The notes beneath the pieces were generated by a model that worked only from the letters and a program-made list of their open reading frames with translations, made no database searches and was not told where the DNA came from. From an uncultured Thermoproteales archaeon (GTDB lineage Archaea > Thermoproteota > Thermoprotei > Thermoproteales > Thermoproteaceae): DNA of 64,000 nucleotides. The stretch spans positions 1 to 64,000 of the forward strand of contig CALJAK010000005.1 of NCBI GenBank assembly GCA_938027595.1, given 5' to 3'. The position numbers and the translations under genes are program-made. The number at the start of each line of letters is the position of its first letter. Position 1 is the first letter of the stretch. Shown here in pieces: positions 35,250-44,358 of the stretch.

Positions 35250-36851
35250 ATGGAATTGACCATAAGAATAGCTGGAGCACAGGGCGACGGCATTGAGACC
35301 TCTGGACGCATACTGGCGTCGACTTTTGCAAACTTAGGGTACCACCTGTTTTGATTTAGACAATACGCATCTATCATCAGGGGAAACCCCACCATGTTTT
35401 TCCAACTACGGATAGCAGACAGAAAGATCTACAGCCACGGGCCGTGGAAACGTTTCGACGTTTTAGTCGCTCTGACAAATGAAGCATTAGCTGTCTATAG
35501 AGACAGTGCGTCATACATTATTTCAGAAAGAGAAGTACCGCTCTCTGAGATAGCCGCCAAACACGGCAGTAGAGTAATGAAAAACACGGCGGCTCTAGGC
35601 GCACTCACCCACGTACTGGGGCTGGACCCCAGACACGTGGAGGTGGAGATCCGTAGAGAGTTTAGACGCGACGAGAAAATCAGCGATGCCAACGTGGAGG
35701 TGTTTTACAAATCTCATGAATATGCCAAGAGAATCCCCAGGGCGTACGACGTTAGGAGAGTGAGCGACCCCCGCCTCTTGATGTCGGGCGCGGAGGCTCT
35801 GGCGCTGGGCGCGGTGATGTCTGGGATGCAGTTCTACTCGGCATATCCCATGACGCCAGCTAGCCCCATACTGCACTGGCTGGCGGAAGAGGGGCATAAA
35901 TATGGAGTTGTTGTAGTGCAGCCGGAGGACGAGATTGCAGCCATAGCCATGGCCATCGGCGCTAGTTATGCCGGTGTCCGCGCAGCCACCGGCACGTCCG
36001 GCGGCGGTTTTGACTTGATGCATGAAGCTTTTGGACTCGCCGCCATGATTGAAGTACCCGTAGTAGTTTTCCTAGCCCAAAGAGGTGGACCCAGCACCGG
36101 CCTCCCCACTGAGACAGAACAGTCGGACTTACGGATGGCGCTCCACCCGGCACATGGCGAGTTTCCACATGCGGTAATCGCGCCGAGGTGGATAGACGAG
36201 GGTCCATACGCCGTTGGCAAAGCGTTTAACATCGCCGAGAGGTATCAAATCTCCGTAATTGTGTTAGTGGATTTGTACTACACGGAGTCCATATCTACGG
36301 TGGACTTCAACCCGGGCGAGTTCAAGAGTGAGAGGGGAAAAATTCTCAAGAGTCACATAGTTCGGGAGGAGTATAGACGTTACAAGATAACTGAGAGTGG
36401 GGTATCCCCCAGATCCATCCCCGGGACCCCCGGCGGTATGTACATAGCCACAAGCGACGAACACGACGAGAGGGGGGACATAATTACAGACAGACACGTG
36501 CCTGAGGTGAGGAAAGCAATGCACCAAAAAAGAATGAAAAAACTGACGCAGTTGGCGGAGGAAATGGAGCCCCCCCTAGTCAGAGAGGGGGAGGTCATTG
36601 CAGTTGCTTGGGGATCTACATCGATGCCTTTGATGGACTGTGGAAAAGTGGGTTTAGCTCTATTTAGAGACATATATCCATTACCTAAAGTAAACTTACC
36701 CACTGGCGCCAGAGAGGTAGTTGTGGTAGAGGTGAATTACTCTGGACAATTTGCCGAATATCTCACCTCCAGGGGGGTCAGAGTGGATAGACGTGTGTTA
36801 AAGTGGTGGGGCGAGCCCTTTAGCGTTGACGAGCTTAGAGAGTTGTTATGA
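35250..36851 (+). pseudogene. korA: 2-oxoacid:ferredoxin oxidoreductase, fused gamma/alpha subunit, interrupted by TGA
   Basis: The fused subunit oxidises 2-oxoacids to acyl-CoA with ferredoxin as acceptor, together with KorB. Translation from the ATG at 35250 (TATA at 35221-35230, leaderless) gives the gamma-domain start IRIAGAQGDGIETSGRILA, but codon 35 (35352-35354) is TGA, between GYHLF and FRQYASIIRGNPT. The usual residue is probably Gly (GGA to TGA by one change). The frame is otherwise intact for 498 codons, including the alpha-domain motif AYPMTPASPI. A restart at the ATG 35394 would give 485 residues without the gamma glycine loop. korB overlaps the 3' end by 4 bases. Confidence 0.75.
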
Positions 36852-37657
36852 AAGTGGAGGTAAAAAAGTCGGCGGATTACTCAGTGGCTAGACAACCCAT
36901 ATGGTGCCCCGGATGTGGCGATTACGGCATTCTGGAAGCTCTCAAGAGAGCTCTAGCCACGTTGTCTATACCAAATGAAGACGTGGTGGTGGTGTCTGGA
37001 ATTGGCTGTAGTTCTCAACTGCCGCACTTCTTAAAAACTTACGGCATACATGGAATACATGGACGCGCCATACCAATAGCCACTGGAGTTAAGTTAGCTA
37101 ACCCAAAACTTCACGTAATTGTGGTGGGGGGAGATGGAGATGGATATGGCATTGGACTTAACCACATGATACACGCAGCTAGACGCAACGTTGGCGTTAC
37201 TTACATAGTGTCTAACAACCAAGTCTATGGACTCACGACTGGCCAGACGTCGCCAACTACGTTGAGGGGTGTCAAGACAAAGACAACGCCTTGGGGCTCT
37301 ATCGACGAGCCCGTGAACCCACTGACACTCGCGCTAGCCGCCGGCGCCACTTTCGTGGCCAGGGGGTTCAGTGGGGACGTGCAGCATTTAGTTGAGTTAT
37401 TCACAGAGGCCATTTCACACAAGGGATTTGCTCTTGTGGATGTGCTGAGTCCCTGCGTCACCTTTAACAAAGTCAACACTTACGAGTGGTTCAGAGCTAG
37501 GGTGTACAAGTTAGACAATCACAACGCTGCAGACTATCTAGAAGCCTATAGGAGAGCTTTAGAGTGGCCCACTTTAAGCCCGACGGGCAGAATTCCCATA
37601 GGTCTGTTCTACAGAAGCAAGAAGCCCACTTACGAAGAAGAAATCTCGCGGTTGTAA
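36848..37657 (+). CDS. korB: 2-oxoacid:ferredoxin oxidoreductase beta subunit
   Basis: This subunit binds thiamine diphosphate. The 269-residue product shows WCPGCGDYGI, GIGCSSQLPHF, the diphosphate-binding GGDGDGYGIGLNHMIHAARR and NNQVYGLTTGQTSPT. It is intact and translationally coupled to korA, so its usefulness depends on whether korA still makes a working partner. The promoter of the next gene overlaps its stop. Confidence 0.93.
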   Translation: MKVEVKKSADYSVARQPIWCPGCGDYGILEALKRALATLSIPNEDVVVVSGIGCSSQLPHFLKTYGIHGIHGRAIPIATGVKLANPKLHVIVVGGDGDGYGIGLNHMIHAARRNVGVTYIVSNNQVYGLTTGQTSPTTLRGVKTKTTPWGSIDEPVNPLTLALAAGATFVARGFSGDVQHLVELFTEAISHKGFALVDVLSPCVTFNKVNTYEWFRARVYKLDNHNAADYLEAYRRALEWPTLSPTGRIPIGLFYRSKKPTYEEEISRL

Positions 37658-37684
37658 GATTTATCTATCTTCCGGAATTCGTCT

Positions 37685-38362
37685 GTGAAGAAAATCCCTA
37701 TACTCATGGCTGTAGTTGTGCTGGCCACAGTCTTGGCGACGCAGCTAACGCAGTTGTCTAAACCGCACGTCCCCAAGACGGAGTTTGTCGTAGTTACGTC
37801 TACACAGTTTGTCACAGTGACGCACACAGCGCCGGTGACTTACGTGACTGTGGTGCCTGTAACGTACACAGTGACGCAGACGGCGACGTATACAGAGACG
37901 TACACAACTACGCAGACAGTTACGGAGACTGTGGAAAAATGGCAGCCTTTCTCTCCACAAGTCTCGGCTGAGGTGAAGAGGAGAGCTTTGGAGTTGAGAA
38001 CTAGCGATATAGAGATGAAGATACACGAGGTGGTTAAGAAGTCTTTTCCCAATTTAGTGTGGGATTGGAAACTTGCCGAAATTGCCCGTAACTACAGTAA
38101 ATCTCTGGGAGACGACGTGTCGGATGTACAGAAATACTGCGGTAGGTTTTTCAAATATACACAATTCACCACAATAATAAAAAGAATACGCTACGACATA
38201 AATTACCAAATTGATTACGTGGAGTTCTACACATTAGACGAATTAGTGGAAAAATTGAGAGTACAGTCGCGGGAACTTCTATATGGCAACTACAGTCGAC
38301 ACGGCGTTGGGGTACACGTAGACGACTTGGGGAGAATCTCTGTGGTGCATTTATTCTGCTAG
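37685..38362 (+). CDS. Secreted protein with Thr-rich stalk and CAP (SCP/PR-1) domain
   Basis: The product of 225 residues has a hydrophobic signal or anchor (residues 4-24), a Thr/Val/Tyr-rich stalk (about 33-84, with runs such as TYTETYTTTQTVTETV) and a C-terminal domain resembling CAP proteins: LVWDWKLAEIARNYSKSLGDD, a central region, then YSRHGVGVHVDDLGRISVV. CAP domains bind lipids or act as secreted effectors elsewhere and are uncommon in archaea. The GTG start is 24 bp after a TATA element at 37658-37665. The stalk is probably O-glycosylated (inference). Confidence 0.65.
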   Translation: MKKIPILMAVVVLATVLATQLTQLSKPHVPKTEFVVVTSTQFVTVTHTAPVTYVTVVPVTYTVTQTATYTETYTTTQTVTETVEKWQPFSPQVSAEVKRRALELRTSDIEMKIHEVVKKSFPNLVWDWKLAEIARNYSKSLGDDVSDVQKYCGRFFKYTQFTTIIKRIRYDINYQIDYVEFYTLDELVEKLRVQSRELLYGNYSRHGVGVHVDDLGRISVVHLFC

Positions 38363-38378
38363 AGAGCTATAAACCGCT

Positions 38379-39395
38379 ATGCTTACTGTGATAATTCCCA
38401 CGTACAACGAAGCTGAGAATTTGCCAGAGTTAGTGGATAGGTTATGCCGTGTTTTGAACAACGTCGAGATTTTGATAGTAGACGACGACAGCCCAGACGG
38501 CACTGCGGCTGTGGCGGCGAAGTTAGCCGAGAGATATCCAGTGCGTGTGATTGTGAGAAAAAACCGCCGTGGACTCTCTACGGCTGTGGTGGAGGGGGCC
38601 AGAGCCGCCGCTGGCGACATTGTCGTAGTGATGGACGCAGATTTGCAACATCCGCCGGAGGTAGTGCCCAGTCTCGTAGAAGCCGCCGAGGGGGGATGCT
38701 TGGCAGTGGGGTCTAGATACGTGAAGGGGGGGAGGGTGGTCCAGTGGCCTCTAGCGAGGCGGCTCTCCTCTAGGGGGGCAGTTCTGTTGGCTAGATTATT
38801 GTTGCCTGAAGCTAGGCGAGTTAGAGACCCAGTTTCGGGCTTCTTCGCCTTTAGGAGAGACTGCCTAGCCTCGTTGAAGCCCACTGGGCTGTACAAAATT
38901 CTACTAGACGTCTTGGTTCAATGCAAACCGAGCTGCGTGGTGGAGGTGCCTTTTGTCTTTGGCCAGAGGACTAGGGGGCGGTCTAAGTTGGGGTGGAGGC
39001 AGATGTTGGACTACCTACGGCAAGTTTTACGCCTAGCCAAGTGGCGGCCGTTTAAGTTTGCGGCGGTGGGGGCGTCCGGCGTTGTGGTGGCTTGGCTAAC
39101 GCTGTACGCCACGTCCCCACTCCCCCCGCCGATTTCTATAGCTATAGCAATTGAGACAAGCTTAACTTCTAACTACGTCATAAATAGACAGTGGACTTTC
39201 GCCGGGAGGGGGACTAAATTCCTAAGCGGTTGGGTTAAGTACCACATGGCCACCGCTGTGGGGAATTTGGCGAATTACCTCATCACGCTTGTTCTACACA
39301 TAGTGGGCGTTTGGATATATGTGGCGTATCTAACTGGCGTGATTGTCGGCTATTTTGCGAATTATGTAATTTCAGAATTGACGGTTTTCAAATGA
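38379..39395 (+). CDS. Polyprenyl-phosphate mannosyltransferase-like GT2 fused to GtrA domain
   Basis: Residues 1-225 are a GT2 domain of the dolichol-phosphate mannose synthase type: IIPTYNEAENLPELV, VDDDSPDGT, VMDADLQHPPEVV, and DPVSGFFAFRRD. Residues 225-338 hold four transmembrane helices of the GtrA type (KFAAVGASGVVVAW, TSNYVINRQWTF). The enzyme likely charges a lipid carrier with sugar for glycosylation and flips or anchors it. It could supply donor for GT-C enzymes such as the one at 10292-11506. Confidence 0.88.
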   Translation: MLTVIIPTYNEAENLPELVDRLCRVLNNVEILIVDDDSPDGTAAVAAKLAERYPVRVIVRKNRRGLSTAVVEGARAAAGDIVVVMDADLQHPPEVVPSLVEAAEGGCLAVGSRYVKGGRVVQWPLARRLSSRGAVLLARLLLPEARRVRDPVSGFFAFRRDCLASLKPTGLYKILLDVLVQCKPSCVVEVPFVFGQRTRGRSKLGWRQMLDYLRQVLRLAKWRPFKFAAVGASGVVVAWLTLYATSPLPPPISIAIAIETSLTSNYVINRQWTFAGRGTKFLSGWVKYHMATAVGNLANYLITLVLHIVGVWIYVAYLTGVIVGYFANYVISELTVFK

Positions 39396-39420
39396 TATAA
39401 ATAACTAGTTAGAGTTCTAT

Positions 39421-40452
39421 GTGAAAATCTTGCTGTTGGGTTGTGGAAACATCGGGAGATATATCTACACACACTTATCTAACCGTCACGAAGTCACTTC
39501 TGTAGATAAACAAACGCCGTGCCCCGGCGGATTTTTGGGAAATGCGCTCGAGGTCCCACTCGGCGGGTTCGATTTAGTTATAAACGCCCTGCCGGGTTTT
39601 CTGGGGTATAGAGCTTCAGAGAGAGCGTTGGAAGCTGGACTAGACACGATAGATGTGTCTTTCTATGCCGAAGATCCTCTAACTCTACACGACGTTGCTG
39701 TGGAGAGCGGCGCTAGGTACGTGCCGGACGCTGGGATAGCCCCTGGACTTAGCAACGTCTTGGCAGGTAGGCTTGTGGCTGAGATGAACAATGTCGAGAC
39801 TTTGGGCATATATGTGGGGGGGATTCCCGAAGTTCCAGTGGGGCCTCTGGGTTACTCCATAACGTGGAGTCCCTCAGACTTGTTGGAAGAGTACGTCAGG
39901 CCGGCGCGTATTGTAAGAGAGGGAGTAGTAGTGGAGGTGGATCCACTTGGCGATGTGGAGTTAATACAAACGCCGCTGGGTTTATTGGAGGCATTTTATA
40001 CAGACGGCTTGAGGACGTTAGTGAAGACGTTGAAGGTGAGGAACATGTTTGAAAAGACGTTGAGGTGGCCTGGCCACGTTGAGAAAGTTAGACTCTTACG
40101 TGACTTGGGGTTTTTGTCCACAGAAGGCGACCCACCGCCGCTGTTGGTAACCACAAGACTCCTCTCTAGGCTTAAATACGACGTGCGTGACGTCGTGTAT
40201 ATGAAAGTCGTAGGCGTGGGGGTGAGGAAGTTGCAGTATGAAGTGTTTGTTAAATCCCGCGACGGTTGGACGGCTATGCAGATAGCTACCGGCAGCGTCG
40301 CCGTTGGCATGACTTACATAATCAAAGACTTGAAGCCTGGCGCAACTCCGCTGGAGTATGTGGGGATGTCTGAAGAGTTTTCTCAACGGCTTCTCAACAT
40401 AGTGAAACAACACGGCGTGGAGATAACGCGAAAGATAGTGAACAACTCATGA
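39421..40452 (+). CDS. Saccharopine dehydrogenase-like oxidoreductase
   Basis: The Rossmann loop is LLGCGNIGRYIYTHL, and the second domain includes DAGIAPGLSNVLAGRL and GGIPEVPVGPLGYSITWSP, characteristic of the saccharopine dehydrogenase-like family (COG1748). The 343-residue length fits. The substrate is not known; the family also contains carboxynorspermidine synthases, which is a possible function in a thermophile. It starts on GTG 23 bp after a TATA element at 39394-39403 and overlaps hisS by 4 bases. Confidence 0.8.
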   Translation: MKILLLGCGNIGRYIYTHLSNRHEVTSVDKQTPCPGGFLGNALEVPLGGFDLVINALPGFLGYRASERALEAGLDTIDVSFYAEDPLTLHDVAVESGARYVPDAGIAPGLSNVLAGRLVAEMNNVETLGIYVGGIPEVPVGPLGYSITWSPSDLLEEYVRPARIVREGVVVEVDPLGDVELIQTPLGLLEAFYTDGLRTLVKTLKVRNMFEKTLRWPGHVEKVRLLRDLGFLSTEGDPPPLLVTTRLLSRLKYDVRDVVYMKVVGVGVRKLQYEVFVKSRDGWTAMQIATGSVAVGMTYIIKDLKPGATPLEYVGMSEEFSQRLLNIVKQHGVEITRKIVNNS

Positions 40453-41702
40453 GCGGGCTTCCGGACCACTTGAGGAAGCCGGTTAGGGGGATGCGAGATT
40501 GGACGCCAAGACAGATCTATGCTTTGAGACATGTAGAAGACACATTACGTAAGGTGGCTGAGTCTTTTGGATATAGGCAGGTGGAGACGCCTGTGGTTGA
40601 ACACTTCGAGGTACTTGCGAAGAAAGCTGGGCAAGAGATAGTTAATGAGATATACGTCTTTAAAGACAAAGCTGGCCGCGACTTGGGTTTGAGGTTCGAT
40701 ATGACTGTACCCATCGCCAGATTGTTGTCGTACCACATGGAGATACCCAAGCCAGTCAGGTGGTATTACTTTTCCAAAGTCTTTCGCTACGACGAGCCGC
40801 AACATGGGCGGTATAGGGAATTTCATCAATTTGGGATAGAGTTGGTGGGTTCTTCAACTCCACGAGCAGAGGTGGAAGTGCTGCAAGTCTTGGCGGAGTC
40901 TCTAAACGCAGTAAACGCGGGGAACTACCTAATCATGTTAAACGATCGGAGAGCGATAGACAAACTTCTAGAGCGGTGGGAATTGACGCCGTATAGAGAA
41001 ATCATCTACAGAGCTCTAGACAAAAAGTCAAAGATGTCTAGAGAAGAAGTATTGAAAATAATGACCGCCGGTGGGGTTCCTCTAGACAAAGCGGAGAAGC
41101 TTTACGACGCTGCGTCTGAGATAGAGTTACACGACGCCGTGGATTTCTTGACTGCACTAGACTCCAACTTGGGGTCTTTCTATAGCCAGTTGGTGAGGTA
41201 CCTAGAGGACGCGGTGCCATTGGAAAGAGTGAAGTTCAACTTGTCCATAGTGAGGGGGTTGGATTATTACACGGGCGTAGTGTTTGAAGTCTTCGCTGGG
41301 GAGTACAAACTCGCCGTGGGTGGCGGTGGGAGATATGACGACTTATTGCAGCTTTACAGTGGGGTGAAGACGCCAGCTTTGGGATTCGCCATAGGCGTAG
41401 AGAGATTAATGGAGGCTTTGGGCTTACTGGAGGTGGAGAAACCAATTGATTACTACATATACGTGTTCGACGACGAGGGGTACAGAGTTGCCATTAAGAT
41501 TGCGAGAAAACTACGGCAGAGTGGATATAGCGTGGTGATCGAGTTAGGCGAGAAAAACTTGAAAGACACTTTTGAGTACGTGTTGAAACTTGGCGTGAAA
41601 CACCTAATGATAATTGGCAAGAGAGAACTGGAGCGGGGCGTCGTGAAGATACGAGATTTAGGAAAGCGCTTGGAGTACGAAATACCCATAGAACAACTCT
41701 GA
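40449..41702 (+). CDS. hisS: Histidyl-tRNA synthetase
   Basis: This class II synthetase charges tRNA-His. It has motif 1 (ETPVVEHFEVLAKKAG), motif 2 (FRYDEPQHGRYREFHQFG), the HisA motifs (RGLDYYTGVVFEV and GGGGRYDDL), motif 3 (PALGFAIGVERLMEAL) and a C-terminal anticodon-binding domain. The 417-residue length is normal. It shares an operon with the saccharopine dehydrogenase-like gene. Confidence 0.96.
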   Translation: MSGLPDHLRKPVRGMRDWTPRQIYALRHVEDTLRKVAESFGYRQVETPVVEHFEVLAKKAGQEIVNEIYVFKDKAGRDLGLRFDMTVPIARLLSYHMEIPKPVRWYYFSKVFRYDEPQHGRYREFHQFGIELVGSSTPRAEVEVLQVLAESLNAVNAGNYLIMLNDRRAIDKLLERWELTPYREIIYRALDKKSKMSREEVLKIMTAGGVPLDKAEKLYDAASEIELHDAVDFLTALDSNLGSFYSQLVRYLEDAVPLERVKFNLSIVRGLDYYTGVVFEVFAGEYKLAVGGGGRYDDLLQLYSGVKTPALGFAIGVERLMEALGLLEVEKPIDYYIYVFDDEGYRVAIKIARKLRQSGYSVVIELGEKNLKDTFEYVLKLGVKHLMIIGKRELERGVVKIRDLGKRLEYEIPIEQL

Positions 41703-41706
41703 AGCG

Positions 41707-42603
41707 CTAGGGGAAAATCTGCGTGCCAGCTTCCCCTCTATATACGCTACTCCCCTCATCTAGCGACCCCACGGCAGCTCTCCCCCCAGTGGCGTAGACG
41801 TATTGAGTCACTGCTTGTATCTTGGGCCCCATGCTGCCGGGGGGAAAGTGACCCTCAGCGTAATACCGCTCTAACTCATCCACTTTGACTCGCTCTAGTT
41901 TTTTCTGTCCGGGTTTTCCGTAGTTTAAATAGACACCATCTACGTCGGTGAGTATCACAAAGAAATCCGCAGAGATTTCCATAGCTATCAACGCCGAGGT
42001 TAAATCTTTATCTACAATTCCCTCCACGCCCGCCCCTCCACACATGGAAATGCCGCCACCTCCGGCAGCCACTACTACATAACCATCGGCGAGTAGTCTC
42101 TTCACTACATCTATTTCCACAATTTTCCGTGGCTTGGGTGACGGTACTACCCTACGCCATCCCCCCCTCGAGTCTTGTCTAAACTTCCAGCCATATTTAG
42201 CAGAGAGCATGTGCACAGCCTCCTCCGTGTATAGAGGCCCCACGAATTTCGTGGGGTTTCCAAACTCCGCATCGTCACAATCTACCTCCACGCGCGTCAC
42301 CACAACCACCGTCCGCCCCGAGCCGAGGCGTTTGTCCACAGCCGCGGCGATGAAGTATCCCAAAAGCCCCTGCGTGGCTGCGGTTAACGCGTCTAGTTTA
42401 AACGCCTCTCGCCCCCTCTGCAGCTCGGCGAGAAAACCCACTTGTGGACCATTGCCGTGGGTAATCACCACGTGGTGTCCATCTCTTACAATTTCTGTCA
42501 CTACCTCTGCAGCTTTTTCAATATTTCGCATGTGTACTTCTTGCGTTATGGGTTCACTTGGTTTGTTAAAGGCATTCCCCCCCAGTGCTAGCACTATCTT
42601 CAC
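41707..42603 (-). CDS. arcC: Carbamate kinase
   Basis: The enzyme interconverts carbamoyl phosphate plus ADP with carbamate plus ATP. The 298-residue sequence shows the amino-acid-kinase fold: VLALGGNAFN, ITHGNGPQVGFLAELQ, AAGGGGISMCGGAGVEGIVD, VDGVYLNYG and FPPGSMGPKIQAV. In hyperthermophiles it may make carbamoyl phosphate for arginine and pyrimidines, but the direction is not readable. A TATA element at 42622-42630 is 23 bp upstream. It is convergent to hisS with a 4-base gap. Confidence 0.93.
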   Translation of the reverse strand: MKIVLALGGNAFNKPSEPITQEVHMRNIEKAAEVVTEIVRDGHHVVITHGNGPQVGFLAELQRGREAFKLDALTAATQGLLGYFIAAAVDKRLGSGRTVVVVTRVEVDCDDAEFGNPTKFVGPLYTEEAVHMLSAKYGWKFRQDSRGGWRRVVPSPKPRKIVEIDVVKRLLADGYVVVAAGGGGISMCGGAGVEGIVDKDLTSALIAMEISADFFVILTDVDGVYLNYGKPGQKKLERVKVDELERYYAEGHFPPGSMGPKIQAVTQYVYATGGRAAVGSLDEGSSVYRGEAGTQIFP

Positions 42604-42699
42604 GTTAGTTAGAAAATGTGCGCTTAAATATTGTAAACCGCAGAACGCGTTGTTCCCGTGAGGCGGCGTGTATGTGAGTCCCCGAGAATGACTCTACCG

Positions 42700-43065
42700 C
42701 TATATATAACGTGGCGTAGATTGCGGTCGTGACTGAAGTGGAAGAGGTGGGGGGAACCCCAACTCTCTGAGTATTAGAGCCACTTCAAACAACGCAATTT
42801 GTGTAATTGGCTCGTGGACGTGTGGGGGAGGGTTTTTTAGATCCACATCGCCGTGCAAAACGGCGACTCCTCTGACAGTCACTGTGACTACGTTGGGAGT
42901 GGACGATATGCTGGCAGTAAAGGGAAGTTCTAAAACTTCGCCGCGTTTCACAGAGCGCTCCCCCTCAATTGTTATGTTTATGTTCATCTGCAGTTGACTG
43001 CCAGGCGGGGGGGCTCCAAATCGCTCGGCGTGTATGTAATCAATTCTTGTAGCTACAATACTCAT
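42700..43065 (-). CDS. Small beta-rich protein, unknown, next to tatC
   Basis: The 121-residue product has several amphipathic beta strands (MNINITIEGERSVKRGEV, VVTVTVRGVAVLHGDV), a helix (ITQIALFEVALILRELGF) and a proline-rich tail (PPPLPLQSRPQSTPRY). This strand-helix pattern is reminiscent of SecB-like export chaperones, and tatC is next to it. I give this only as a hint. It has its own TATA element (about 43086-43094), 23 bp before the ATG and inside the end of tatC. Confidence 0.5.
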   Translation of the reverse strand: MSIVATRIDYIHAERFGAPPPGSQLQMNINITIEGERSVKRGEVLELPFTASISSTPNVVTVTVRGVAVLHGDVDLKNPPPHVHEPITQIALFEVALILRELGFPPPLPLQSRPQSTPRYI

Positions 43066-43087
43066 AGCAATTAGTACATTTCGTTAT

Positions 43088-43936
43088 TTAAAATTCACGA
43101 TGTCTCCTCACCTCTGGACATTTCTTGACAATTCTCTTAGTCCACACGAGGCCAATTTCGAAAAGTATCGAGAACGGTATGAAGGTGAGCATTGTAGATA
43201 TTAGTGTAGTGTCTGGCGTGATTATCGCTATCAATATCAAAGCCGCAGCGTACACCAGCGGTCTGTACTCAGCTAAATACCAGGGGTTTAATAGACATAT
43301 CTCTGCGAGTATAGCCATAACTAACGGCGTTAGGAATATCACGCCGGTCCAGAAAGATATCTGTATCCAAGTGTTCACCACAGAACTCACGCTGAATATT
43401 TGCTCCACCCCCAGCAGTTTCGAGAGGCCAGCTATGAATCTAAACAACGTGGGGTAGATTATATATATGCCAAAGAGATTACCACCATAGAACAACAAAA
43501 GAGCTATGCCTAGATATTTCTTTATAGCTCTCTCTTCGTGGGGATACAACGCTGGCTGTATGTAGAGCCACATTTCATAAACAAAGAGGGGAAACACAAT
43601 CAACGCCGTGAGGTACAGCGCGGAGTACATCACAGCCGCCAGGGGGTTCCACACCTCTCCGGCAATGAGAGCTATTTTGATTTGTGCAGTCTTGTTCAAA
43701 TCGGCAACTATGGGGTTTATGGTCTGTGAGAAAATCCAGTAGGCGAGAGGTCTATATTCGCCAGTGACAAAAAACGAAGTGACTACCGACAGAAGTCCCC
43801 CATCGCCGGCGGGTGCGGGCATCCACATTACGATAAACACTACGATAAACAACACAATTACTTTCTTCATACGTTGTCCCAACTCGGCTAAATGTTCCCA
43901 TAGCGGCATTTCTTTATCCCGCGGCGGCTTCTCCAC
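43088..43936 (-). CDS. tatC: Twin-arginine translocase subunit TatC
   Basis: TatC is the receptor for folded proteins exported by twin-arginine signals. The 282-residue product starts with the family motif MPLWEHLAELGQRMKK and has six transmembrane helices, with PALYPHEERAIKKYL in the second cytoplasmic loop region. The first periplasmic loop is longer than in bacteria. The GTG at 43936 is 22.5 bp from a TATA element shared with tatA. Confidence 0.93.
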   Translation of the reverse strand: MEKPPRDKEMPLWEHLAELGQRMKKVIVLFIVVFIVMWMPAPAGDGGLLSVVTSFFVTGEYRPLAYWIFSQTINPIVADLNKTAQIKIALIAGEVWNPLAAVMYSALYLTALIVFPLFVYEMWLYIQPALYPHEERAIKKYLGIALLLFYGGNLFGIYIIYPTLFRFIAGLSKLLGVEQIFSVSSVVNTWIQISFWTGVIFLTPLVMAILAEICLLNPWYLAEYRPLVYAAALILIAIITPDTTLISTMLTFIPFSILFEIGLVWTKRIVKKCPEVRRHREF

Positions 43937-43954
43937 GTGGGGTGTGGAGTGGAG

Positions 43955-43962
43955 TTATAAAA
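43955..43962. promoter_or_regulatory. Shared bidirectional TATA element of tatC and tatA
   Basis: The centre of ttataaaa is exactly 22.5 bp from the tatC GTG (43936) and the tatA GTG (43981). One element could therefore coordinate both Tat components. Confidence 0.65.
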
Positions 43963-43980
43963 CTTTAATAGTGGTACAAA

Positions 43981-44286
43981 GTGTTTATCATGTATCTAAT
44001 TATAGGAGGACAGGAGTGGATAGTGATACTGATAGCGATAATAATAATCTTGATATGGGGCCCCTCGAAACTCCCCTCGCTCGCTAGAGGAATGGGCGAA
44101 GCTCTGAGAGAATTTAGAAAAGCAGCTGCCGGAGTGGAAGAACGCGTGGAAAAGAAAGAAGATAAAGAGGAGGTAGACAAGAAAATTCTCGAAATGGCGA
44201 AATCTCTTGGAATCTCCACTGAGGGAAAGACAAGAGAGCAGTTACTAGACGAGATCAATAGGAAACTCGCCGAGTTGAAGAAATGA
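43981..44286 (+). CDS. tatA: Twin-arginine translocase subunit TatA
   Basis: TatA forms the translocation pore. The 101-residue protein has one N-terminal helix (WIVILIAIIIILIWG), the hinge GPSKLPSLARGMGEALREF, and a long charged amphipathic tail. An ATG at 43990 is an alternative start and would remove three residues. It is divergent from tatC. Its stop is followed directly by the antisense end of a candidate C/D box RNA. Confidence 0.92.
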   Translation: MFIMYLIIGGQEWIVILIAIIIILIWGPSKLPSLARGMGEALREFRKAAAGVEERVEKKEDKEEVDKKILEMAKSLGISTEGKTREQLLDEINRKLAELKK

Positions 44287-44336
44287 TCAGCCCGTCGTCA
44301 GTCTGTCAACAACTCCCCAGTCTAGTTATTCATCAC
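44287..44336 (-). ncRNA. C/D box methylation guide RNA (candidate)
   Basis: On the minus strand, a perfect C box (GTGATGA, 44336-44330) and D box (CTGA, 44290-44287) lie 50 bases apart. Promoter-like AT-rich sequence (44356-44369) sits 24-29 bp upstream, overlapping the end of the oxidoreductase gene. The inner boxes are degenerate (CTGG as D', TTGACAG as C'), leaving a 12-base D guide (actgacgacggg). It fills most of the gap between tatA and the oxidoreductase gene. Confidence 0.5.
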
Positions 44337-44358
44337 AACGCATAGTGCGGGTGTTGAA

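Noticed and set aside
35352-35354. Selenocysteine at the korA TGA
   Set aside because: Crenarchaea are not known to use selenocysteine, and no Cys or Sec is expected at this position in the family.
37783-37940. Short tandem-like DNA repeats in the CAP protein gene
   Set aside because: The repetition is at protein level (Thr-rich stalk) and not a DNA repeat array or CRISPR.
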